From positions 620,001-684,000 of the forward strand of contig MBPM02000026.1 in NCBI GenBank assembly GCA_001695595.3: a stretch of 64,000 nt of DNA. The letters run 5' to 3'. The position numbers and the translations under genes are program-made. The notes below the pieces were generated by a model. It searched no databases and had not been told where the DNA came from. It saw nothing but the letters and a program-made list of their open reading frames with translations. Of the stretch, positions 23,796 to 32,800 are shown piece by piece (position 1 is the first letter of the stretch; each line of letters begins with the position of its first letter). The stretch is from Plasmopara viticola. Lineage: Eukaryota > Oomycota > Peronosporomycetes > Peronosporales > Peronosporaceae.

Positions 23796-25630
23796 TCATA
23801 GTGGAATGTTACCGTGTTTCTTCCACGGATTTTCGATGTCCTTGGTCTCTAATACATCTAATTCCTCGCATATGTGGCGGCGAGTGTTCACAGGCTCAAT
23901 AATGTCATCCACAAAACCACGCTGGGCCGCGACCTGCAAGTCATTAAGCAAAATCAGTAAAAGCAAAATCACTGGACATACGTCGTTTAATTATGTCCAA
24001 ACCTACCATGGGGTTGGCAAACTTCTTTTCATAGTCAGCAGTGTTTTCTTCCACGTTCTGCCCCCGAAAAATAATTTCCACAGCGCCTTTGGCTCCCATT
24101 ACAGCGATCTCGGCTGATGGCCACCTGCATACCGTCGTAAACTATTCAATTAGAGCAGTCAACCAAGAAATCGTTCAAGCCACGTACGCGTAATTGATGT
24201 CGCCACGAAGATGCTTTGAGCTCATGACATCGTAAGCTCCACCATAGGCCTTGCGCGTAATGATCGTGATCTTTGGTACTGTTGCTTCGGCGTATGCGTA
24301 CAGTAGCTTGGCACCGTGACGGATAATGCCGCCATATTCTTGATCCGTCCCAGGCAAGAAACCAGGGACGTCCACAAGCGTCACAATGGGAATATTAAAC
24401 GCATCGCAAAAGCGTACGAAGCGTGCTCCTTTGACCGACGAGTTAATGTCCAAACAGCCAGCAAGCTCCATGGGCTGATTCGCGAGAATGCCCACGACGC
24501 GGCCTTCCATTCGTCCAAAACCAACGATAATGTTTTTAGCATAGTCGGGCATGAGTTCAAAAAAATCAAACGAGTCCACAATTTGATGAATAATGTCCTT
24601 CATATTGTACGAAACATTTGGATCCGGTGGTACAATGTTCTCAAGCGTAGGTACAGGGCGGTGGCGGTCATCATCCGACTGACGCACTGGTGGTTTTTCT
24701 TTGTTGTTAAGTGGCAAGAAGTCAAAAAAACGACGCATTTCTCGAAGTGCTTCGAGATCATTATCAAACGCACAGTGCGCAACACCCGAAGTCTTAGTAT
24801 GAGTGGACGCACCACCAAGCTCTTCTTGTGTAACCTCCTCGTTTGTCACTGTCTTCACGACGTCTGGTCCAGTCACAAACATATATGACGAGTCACGACA
24901 CATGAAAATAAAATCCGTCATAGCAGGTGAATACACGGCGCCACCAGCACAAGGTCCCATGACCATTGTAAGCTGTGGGATGACACCCGACGCTAGCACG
25001 TTGAGCTGGAATATGTCAGCGTAACCAGCCAGCGAGGCGACTCCTTCTTGAATACGCGCGCCACCCGAGTCATTTAGTCCGATCACGGGCGCTTTCAGAT
25101 CCATGGCTTTTTTCATAACCTTGACAATCTTCTCGGCATACGTTTCGGACAAACTGCCGCCAAAAACAGTAAAATCTTGACTAAAGACGAACGTGAGACG
25201 TCCGTTGATTAGCCCTCGACCAGTAACGACACCGTCTCCAGGATATTGCTGAGTTTCCATACCAAAATCCGAGCAGCGGTGCGTCTTGAGCATATCATAC
25301 TCGCGAAACGTGCCCTTGTCCAGTAGTAGCTCAAGACGCTCGCGGGCCGTGAGCTTTCCCTTCTCGTGCTGTTTTTGCACACGATTAGCGCCACCTCCAA
25401 TCAGTGCACGCTTTCGAGCCTGCTCTAGCTCGTCCTTAAACGCCAGCTTACGCGCGGCGGGTGTCGCAATCTGAGAAGCCGCTTCGTCCACCAGCGCGCT
25501 CATCCATCGGATCTGGCGCTGCATAATTGCAATACGACAATGTCAACTTTAAAGAATGCACTTGTGCATAGAGACGACGATAGCATACGAGAGGCTGACG
25601 CAGCACGCGAAGATTTCTGGCGGCTACCAT
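23796..25630 (-). CDS. PCCB: Propionyl-CoA carboxylase beta chain, mitochondrial, four exons
   Basis: Carboxyltransferase subunit of the biotin enzyme that turns propionyl-CoA into methylmalonyl-CoA. Exon model (minus): 25562-25630, 24188-25518, 24007-24124 and 23796-23933, giving 551 residues (human 539). Exon 1 encodes a mitochondrial presequence ([20 protein letters not shown]). The longer frame starting at ATG 25524 reads out of intron 1 and is not the true start. Marks of the family: [115 protein letters not shown] (the C-terminal oxyanion region), and the tail [15 protein letters not shown]...[10 protein letters not shown]...KKHGNIPL, split over the last two exons. Introns are 43, 63 and 73 bp. 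The partner alpha chain is not in the window. Confidence 0.96.
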
Positions 25631-25643
25631 GACTTGGAAGTGA
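25631..25643 (-). promoter_or_regulatory. Initiator-like element at the PCCB start
   Basis: On the minus strand, TCACTTCCAAGTC abuts the ATG at 25630 and matches the oomycete initiator core (YCAYTYY). Transcription from it would leave a leader of about a dozen bases. A sequence match only. Confidence 0.35.
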
Positions 25644-25953
25644 GAGTAGCGCTACTTCAATCCCATGCAGTGAAGTAGCTGCCTTTTGACACGAATATCG
25701 ACGAATCAATAACTTGGAAAATTCATGATGTTATGTTAAAATGGCTCTTATTTTTGAACACACATGACTTTTTTCAATCATGTACGACCCATTCGCACTG
25801 AGTGCCGTAATGACGTCGATGCGAAGACATTAAAAACTTCCAGTGTCGATGAAATCGAGTGAATAACATGAAAGACACAAGCGGGGTCTTGCACTTTGCA
25901 ACAATATAGCAGGCTTTTTGTTATTATAGTATTTAGTCAAAATAGAATAAACA
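25644..25953. other. Intergenic spacer
   Basis: AT-rich spacer between the PCCB promoter side and the next retroelement copy. No gene or further motif was seen. Confidence 0.5.
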
Positions 25954-26305
25954 ACTCTCTGGGTCCTTCGGAAAAGGTTGGTGTGACGCCCTCCTTCCAA
26001 GCGCGGGGGCTAAATGCTCGCGCGCTTCGGGCAGGTGCTCTCGGGCATCTGCAGGTCTCTAACGAGTCTCACCCTCGACGCGACGGTCTCCAGCACCAAG
26101 GCGCCACCTGGGCTCTTACCAAGTCAGAGCTAAACAAAATAATGGAAGACCCTCACGACCTCGGTGCTGGCTGCACTGCCCGCCGAACGAGACCCGACGT
26201 ATGCGGACATCACTCGATGCCGTGGACTAGCCAAACTGAGCCTAGCACGTGCATAACTTGGCAACGCGATAACGTAATACATTACATTACATAGACTCTC
26301 TGGGT
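25954..26305 (+). mobile_element. Short internally deleted LINE derivative, copy 3, with target duplication
   Basis: The element body is 25965-26294 (330 bp). It begins with the full LINE 5' end (CGGAAAAGGTTGGTGTGACGC), carries the leader, jumps to GCGCCACCTGGGCTCTTACCAAG (from the RT region), jumps again to the last ~150 bp of the LINE, and ends in a TACAT repeat tail. The 11-bp duplication ACTCTCTGGGT is present at 25954-25964 and 26295-26305. It lies 60 bp beyond the stop codon of GFAT. Confidence 0.9.
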
Positions 26306-26364
26306 AATTGTGTGCATACGTTAAGTACGTGTGTGAAGCAGGTGAAACTAAGTAAAAAAGAAGT

Positions 26365-28476
26365 CTAATCCACAGTGACAGCCTTAGCCAGGTTGCGCGG
26401 CACGTCCGGATTTATGCCTTTGCGCACAGCAAGCTCGTAAGCAATTAGTTGCAGAGGAATTGTTGCTAGCAGCGCCGTCATGGGGCCGTTCGTCGGGATG
26501 GGGATGATTTCATCAGCAATGTTTGCGCACATCGCCGGGCTGTCAGTGATGACGATCGTGTGCGCTCCACGGGCTCGTACCGACTCTGCCGCCGTCTTCA
26601 TTAAGGTAGCATGTTCGTCGTCTAGCACGATGAGGATTATCGGAGTGGCACCAAATTTGCCATTCTTTTCACCTTCAATTAGCGCAAAAGGTCCGTGTTT
26701 TAGTGCACCGCCGGGATAGCCTTCCGCGTGCAAATATGTAATTTCCTTGATTTTCAAAGCACCTTCATACGCAATGGGTTCACCGTAGCCCCTACCGAGC
26801 ACGAAAAGGTGCTCAGCGGACATGAGTTGATTGGCAATATTAGCACATTGTTCACGCGAGCGTAAGGCCATGCCGATGGCAATTGGAAGGCGGTGCATGC
26901 TCTGGATAAGCTCAGCCATTTTCGACCGGTTACCATCAGAGCGATTTTGAGCAAACCACGAGGCGATTAGGCCCATCACCGTGACCTGTGTAACAAAGGC
27001 TTTTGTGCTGGCCACAGCATTTTCACGACCAGCATTCAAGTACACACCGCATTTAGTTGTACGAGCAATGAGAGATCCCACTGAATTCACAACCGAAAAC
27101 GTTGGCACTTCGAACTGCAATTCTTCAGCAATTTTTAATGCACGGTGGACATCCTTGGTTTCGCCAGACTGCGACACTACGAGCAAACCTCCATTTTTTT
27201 TCGAAAACCGATCGCTTGTGCACTCAGAAGCATCTTCGACGGCGACACTGTCGAACGAGCTGAGTGTTCGCATCAGTTTGGCGCCGTACTTGCTCGCATA
27301 CAGCGAAGTCCCGCACGCAGCAATTAGCAAGTGCTTGATATGCAGCATGCGGTCTTTTTCCGCCTCAAGACCCCCAAGATACACGTGGTCATCGGACACA
27401 CGACCACCATAGCCTAATGCTGCGGCAACCGCTTTAGGCTGCTCCATAATCTCACGTAACGTCCAGTGTGGGTACGGCGCCGGCGACAAACGCACCTTCA
27501 CATCCGGCGCCACAGCCAATCGACTGGTCGGAAAGCGCTGCAAGAATCCTTCCTCTTTGCCATCGTCGTTGGGATTCAACTCTGCAGAGTCGCTCTTGAC
27601 CACAGCCACTTCTCCGTCCTTCAGCGAAATAAATTGCTTTGCATACCGGCTAAATGCTGTTGTCTCAGACGCTACAAACATTTCATTTGAACCATATCCA
27701 ATACACAATGGCGAGCCATTGCGTGCAATGACAATTTTGCCTGGATCGTCTCGAGACATGACGCAAAGTCCCCATGTGCCTTCTAGCTTGTTTAACGCAA
27801 GTCGCACAGCCGTCAAGAAATCGGCTCCTTCCCCCATCAAGTGACCAATCAGTTGCGCGACCACTTCGGTATCCGTCTGTGAAGAGAACACCACACCTTC
27901 GTCCAGTAGCTCTTGCTTCACTTCGTAATAATTCGTAAATGTACCATTATGCACCAATGAAACGCGGCCATGCATATCCGTGTGCGGGTGCGAGTTGCAG
28001 TCAGTTTTGGCGCCGTGCGTGGCCCAGCGCGTGTGTGCAATCCCTGTCGTGTTGCCATCATGTTTGTCCTTGGTCTCTCGAAGCAGATGGATTGAGTCGG
28101 CCGTACCAACTACTGAGGCAAATTTGGTTGTCGTAATGGGTGCAGACTCGCCCTCTTGAGTGTAGGGCTGCGTTGACATACCAGCCGAATCATAACCGCG
28201 ATTTTGGAGAATCGTGAGTCCTTCGAGTAAAAAGTCGGACGCATTCTGAGACTTGCCCACGACGCCGACGATACCGCAGCATGCAGAGTGATTATCGTTG
28301 ACCAGAGAGATGCCAACGATACCGAGGGCACCCGCCGCGAGTGCTGTGAACCATACAGAGCTAAGGTGTTGATCGCTGGATGACGAAGCTGCGGTGCAGG
28401 CAGTGGAACGGATCGAGCGAATTGCAAGCGCAGAGTGGCCAATGCGGCGCAGGGGAGACAACGACCGGCGTATCAT
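26365..28476 (-). CDS. GFAT: Glutamine:fructose-6-phosphate aminotransferase with N-terminal leader
   Basis: First and rate-limiting step of the hexosamine pathway: fructose-6-P plus glutamine gives glucosamine-6-P, the source of UDP-GlcNAc. 703 residues, no intron seen. The glutaminase domain starts at Cys67 (CGIVGVVGK), followed by LQNRGYDSAGM, THGAKTDCNSHPHTD and VHNGTFTNYYEVK. The two SIS sugar-isomerase domains follow (EIMEQPKAVAAAL, AACGTSLYASKYGAKL, SQSGETKDVHRALK; then EGYPGGALKHGPFALIE), ending PDVPRNLAKAVTVD as in GlmS/GFAT. In most family members the catalytic Cys is residue 2, exposed by Met removal. Here 66 residues precede it: an Arg/Ser-rich stretch (1-30) and a hydrophobic segment (41-59). 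No Met lies between them and Cys67, so activity needs proteolysis next to Cys67. The fold is certain; the location is inferred. Confidence 0.95.
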   Translation of the reverse strand: MIRRSLSPLRRIGHSALAIRSIRSTACTAASSSSDQHLSSVWFTALAAGALGIVGISLVNDNHSACCGIVGVVGKSQNASDFLLEGLTILQNRGYDSAGMSTQPYTQEGESAPITTTKFASVVGTADSIHLLRETKDKHDGNTTGIAHTRWATHGAKTDCNSHPHTDMHGRVSLVHNGTFTNYYEVKQELLDEGVVFSSQTDTEVVAQLIGHLMGEGADFLTAVRLALNKLEGTWGLCVMSRDDPGKIVIARNGSPLCIGYGSNEMFVASETTAFSRYAKQFISLKDGEVAVVKSDSAELNPNDDGKEEGFLQRFPTSRLAVAPDVKVRLSPAPYPHWTLREIMEQPKAVAAALGYGGRVSDDHVYLGGLEAEKDRMLHIKHLLIAACGTSLYASKYGAKLMRTLSSFDSVAVEDASECTSDRFSKKNGGLLVVSQSGETKDVHRALKIAEELQFEVPTFSVVNSVGSLIARTTKCGVYLNAGRENAVASTKAFVTQVTVMGLIASWFAQNRSDGNRSKMAELIQSMHRLPIAIGMALRSREQCANIANQLMSAEHLFVLGRGYGEPIAYEGALKIKEITYLHAEGYPGGALKHGPFALIEGEKNGKFGATPIILIVLDDEHATLMKTAAESVRARGAHTIVITDSPAMCANIADEIIPIPTNGPMTALLATIPLQLIAYELAVRKGINPDVPRNLAKAVTVD

Positions 28477-28488
28477 TCTACGGAATAT

Positions 28489-28498
28489 GGTGAAGTGA
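28489..28498 (-). promoter_or_regulatory. Initiator-like element upstream of GFAT
   Basis: Minus-strand TCACTTCACC lies about 12 bp before the ATG at 28476 and fits the oomycete initiator pattern. It overlaps the palindrome TGACGTCA at 28496-28503, a possible bZIP/CRE-type site. A sequence match only. Confidence 0.35.
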
Positions 28499-28540
28499 CG
28501 TCATAATTGCGGAAATTGAAAAAATATTGATTTATCAGTA

Positions 28541-29812
28541 CAGTGATGACCGCAATTAGTGCGGATTGAGAATTAGTGCGGATTGATAATCAGTGCGGTC
28601 CACACTAATATATGTACCGTGAATTTGGCGACTTGGGATGTTGAGAAATAGTATCCTAGACGACTACAGTGCAGTAAACCGACTGGTCTGGACTGGTTTA
28701 TGGTGGTTTTGACCAGTGTCGAGGCGCTCAGCTCTCCATCGCCGATTATCGCTGCTTTTGCACGTGCTGCCGGCGCTAATGTCCTAGCAGTCGATGACGA
28801 TGACGAGAAACTTGGTGTTAACGAAGTTGTTGAATGGAGCAAGAAAAGGATGAAGATGAGAATCACGTGCAGGATGATGAGATCGCCAACAAGCGCAAGC
28901 GCAAGCTACAACAGGTCGTATCGATATCGTTGCGGGTCACTGTGATTAATTGGATGATTACCGATGCAGACCAGAAAGGTGAACAAGGCTTAGTCCTGCG
29001 AGCGATCGCCAAGTTTCCCTCAGACTTTCGCGGAAATTACAAGGTATGTCGAGTTGTCTCCTTGACAAACAATGCTATTGGCATTGACACTAAATTCAGG
29101 CCAATCATACCAAAGCCTCAAGGTGGTGGACAACTGTGGCGGCCACAACGCCAGTCCAGAATTACGCGATGTTCTCTTGAAGACCAACACTAAACTGCGC
29201 TACTTTCCACCCTGCGCGACCGATCTTGTTCAGCCTGCTGACTCTTTCGTCATCTCGAAAATCAAGGACGAATGGACCCGATTGTGGGAGGCCCGAGAAG
29301 ATGCGCATGATCAAAAACGGCGACTAGTCAGACACCGTGCGTATGAACGGGTCCCGGAAAAAGCTTCTTCTTGCTTCTTCTTGGAACTCGCCGCCAAAAC
29401 CGTGCGCGCGGTGAACGCAATGCGCGACATTTGCGGCTTGATATACGCTCGTAAGGCCATGATACGTTGTGGCATGGCACTTGATGTCGGTGGTCGATGG
29501 CACAAATCGCAATTGACGCCTGAACTGCAACGAATTATTGGCAAATGTTGCATCCACTACAATGGCACTCCCGTTCCAGCACCTGGGCTTCGAATCGTGT
29601 AGCCATTACATTTGGTACATAATGCGCTGTTTCGGTCACCATGAATCCGCACTAATTCTGAACACGGAGAATTAGTGCGGTCCATACTATTTCTCCAAGC
29701 CCATAATTAGTGCGGATTCAGTATTAGTGTGGTCCACACTAATACCTGTGAGCGACCTAAATATGGGGAGGTTGAGGAATAGTTTGGTCCGCACTAATTA
29801 CGGTCACCGGTG
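28541..29812 (+). mobile_element. Pogo-like DNA transposon, complete ends, internally deleted
   Basis: A 1272-bp element bounded by TA duplications (28539-28540 and 29813-29814). Terminal inverted repeats: the left end CAGTGATGACCGCAATTAG and the reverse-complemented right end CACCGGTGACCGTAATTAG share the block TGACCG[C/T]AATTAGTGCGGA. The motif AATTAGTGCGG and close variants recur several times within ~60 bp of the left end and within ~180 bp of the right end. It encodes a damaged transposase (next entry). It sits about 40 bp upstream of the GFAT initiator region, so it may influence that promoter. Confidence 0.88.
28834..29602 (+). pseudogene. Transposase remnant of pogo-like element (HTH joined to half a DDE domain)
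   Basis: The N-terminal part (28834-29043) encodes a basic stretch and a helix-turn-helix-like region ending DFRGNYK. A 56-bp intron is plausible at 29044-29099 (GTATGT..TTCAG); splicing restores ANHTKASRWW, the end of the DNA-binding domain in this family. At about 29125-29136 the sequence jumps, within a short run of AGGTGGTGGA, to the second half of the DDE domain in another frame: VVDNCGGHN (second catalytic Asp), LRYFPPCATDLVQPADSFVISKIK, then a C-terminal tail to 29602. The first catalytic Asp region is missing. Inactive. Confidence 0.82.
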
Positions 29813-29814
29813 TA

Positions 29815-32800
29815 GCATTTTCTGAGTAATAATGGAATGGCTCCTTATTGGTGTATAGACGTGCGTAGTGGAGACAAAATGTGACTGCATCAAAAAAAAT
29901 TATCGCTAAGCTACAATATAAGCCACTCTTCTTGACCGTTCTATAAGCTCCTAGATTATGGCTTCAAGACCTTACTGGTACCATACCAGCATCTGCCGTA
30001 AACACTTCCACAATTTGTGAAGCAATATGCGGCGTCATTTCAACACTATTGCCATTGGGGTGTACGCCGACGCCACTATCTTGCATATGGAGCTGTAGAC
30101 ATTCAATGCGCTTTCTTATACACAGGCTTAATGCCGTAATATCTGCCTCTTTCGAGGTCGGTACCACAATTTCACTGATCAATCGACTGGCAAATTAGTA
30201 TGGCCTATGGTCATCGCAATGATCTTTATACTGAGTTCAGTTACTAAAGTTTTTTCCAGGTCTATATTCGTCTAAGCTATAGCATAAACCTCGTTGCTGC
30301 TGTGATTGTAAAGTTTCGTGTCACTTTGAAATACCTAAGTTTTTTAATCGCTACACTTCAAAGCCGCAAGCCCAATTTTTTGAAGAAGTGCAACTGCAAC
30401 AACTGCGTAGCGACATACGTGACACAAGGAAGCGAGCAAACTCTGGCTTATAACAAACATCTAAGCACGGACCTGTTTAAATAGTCCGTCGTTGAAGATT
30501 GCAACTTTGACAGCTCAAATCACAATTTGCATTGACTAATCACTACCTTGGCATCTTACTGATTGAATCGGTTCACCACTTGTAGCCACATAGTTTATAA
30601 GCATGCTGGTCTTGCGATCATGATCGATCTCCATTTCATGGCCTTACCTGATTTCTTCACCTTAATCAACCTTCTTGGTGCTATTTTTATGTAATCTCTT
30701 TCAAAGTTATGTTTGTAACAATGGTGGTATGGGCAACCGTAGATGTACTCACTTGCGTTCTTAATTGAGCATTTTGCAGAATTGGATTCCCACTCACCAT
30801 GAAGTATCTTGTTCTGTGCGCTCGCACTTTGCTTAAAAAGCCTTAGACTGTCTTTTCTTACTCATGCATCCTGTTTCTAGTATTAGCAATTTGCAAAAAA
30901 TGAGTTATCGCTCATTTGGGGCAAAGGATAATGTAATTATTCACAACATACTGGCGGTTCCACATGTGCAAGTGGTGTGAGAAGCGGCAACTTTTCCAAA
31001 GGAACAAACCCGTGGCACACAGGTCGGTTCCTTTACACAGTCTACCAGTATTGGCGGAATGTTGGAAGGTTATAAGCTCCAACTCTGCCTTTGCCTTGAT
31101 AAATATTTATGGCATTACGATTTTCAGGTGTTCATGTGACGCCAGAGCGCAAAAGTGAATTTGGGCACGTTTCAGCTATTACAATAAAGGAACATACAGC
31201 AATGATGTTTATATTTCAGATGTCAGCACCATGGTCTCTCGGACACGATGATGTCGGTCAATTTGCCGCTTCAACTAACAACTTCTCTGTTTTTAGTTCG
31301 AAGCCCGCTTGCTGATGTCAACAGGAGACCTTTTGCGGATGAACAGTGTAAATTGCATGCTTAAAGACAAACACAATTTATGTACACAGGGGCGCCACAT
31401 TTACTGTAATAATGGTTGATTTTGCTCTCAACAATGCGGCTCACACATCCACAGCAGTCTGGTATGTAAGCGTAGACACATGGTAAGTCCGCTATATTTC
31501 TTGAAGCACGAAGTTTCTATGCAAAGAGGGGGGGGGCTCACATAACACTTTATTTCAGGTCACTAATTTGAGACCAATATTCTTATCATAAGACTTCGCG
31601 GGAATTCGACCGAATGTTAGCAACAAAGCAAGTGGTTCCTTTGCATCCCTTCACAGAAATTCAAGCGAGAAAATTTTTTCACTTCTTTAACAAAGCAACC
31701 TCCAGAAAAATGAGATCGGCAACATTAAGCTTTGTTTTATTGGCTATCACGGTTCGGAAAGGCATGGTTTGGCGTACACCATCGGACATAGATGGTGTCG
31801 ATGTTAAGGCGAGTACAGGTGCTCACAAGGTGGTTGAAACTACCAGGTATTGGTCATAAGAGTTGAGGAATCGTATATCAAATGAGGCTGTACGCTTTAA
31901 GTTGATGGCCAAGCCTGGAGCTGACTACAAAAGTTTGCGACTTCTTGGCATACTTTGGACATCTTATGCTATACAAGACGCGTGGCGACCAATCTGGTTG
32001 TGACGATTTTGGGTCATATGGCAAATGAGTTTTATCTGAACCTTGATGACTAGGGTTTTCATTAAGCCGTGGCCTAATTACCAGTTCCACCGTCGAGAGC
32101 AACCTCGTGGGCGTACGTTTGGTCACGCAAAAGCTGCTGTTCTTCACCAGAAAGACTCTAGGCCGAGGTATGGCCGGCCTCTTTCGGCCTTGTCTGACCT
32201 CCATGAAAGTGATAGCTACAATAGAAGTATATATACTATCTCGGGCGGCCGAAGCTGCTTGTAAAGTGGTGCTCCCCAAAAGTCAAAGGAGCCGTTAGAC
32301 CAGCTCTAATGCAGAAAATGAGACCTGATATCAAACGCTATAAGCACTTGATACCATCGTTTGGATCACAAATAATAATCAATGCGAAACAACAACTTGG
32401 CCAGACACCTGGTGTGGCACACGTGCCATTTTACCTACGGTAAAAGCTTTCGTTTTTCGCGCTTGACTTGAAGTAATTCGAAGCCGGGACCCATCAAAAG
32501 CAAGTTGACGTTGGTCTTATCAGTAAAAATCTGTTCACTTAGCTCATGAGATTAAAAAACTTTGTTTGAGATGACTTTTGGATTGTAACGCGCTGAAAAA
32601 TTTTCCATCTTCGGATAATTTCTTATTTGGATCGATGGAGAGAAAATTCCTCATTTCGGGTCTTTGCCACCTTATCTCTAGGCTTCTCGCGAAGCCAAGC
32701 GAACCACAAAAAGAGGAATATAAAACAAATAGTAAAAGGCTACAGTCACAATATGCGTCAGGACTAGTCCAGCTGGAGGTTTAAACGCCAAAAGCGCGCG

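Noticed and set aside
24316..24888. 190-codon plus-strand frame over PCCB
   Set aside because: Antisense shadow of a well-conserved coding region; no motif of its own.
25519..25524. ATG 25524 as the PCCB start
   Set aside because: It lies in the intron acceptor region; an upstream exon at 25562-25630 with a mitochondrial presequence splices cleanly to 25518.
26981..27412. 143-codon plus-strand frame over GFAT
   Set aside because: Antisense shadow of the GFAT SIS domains.
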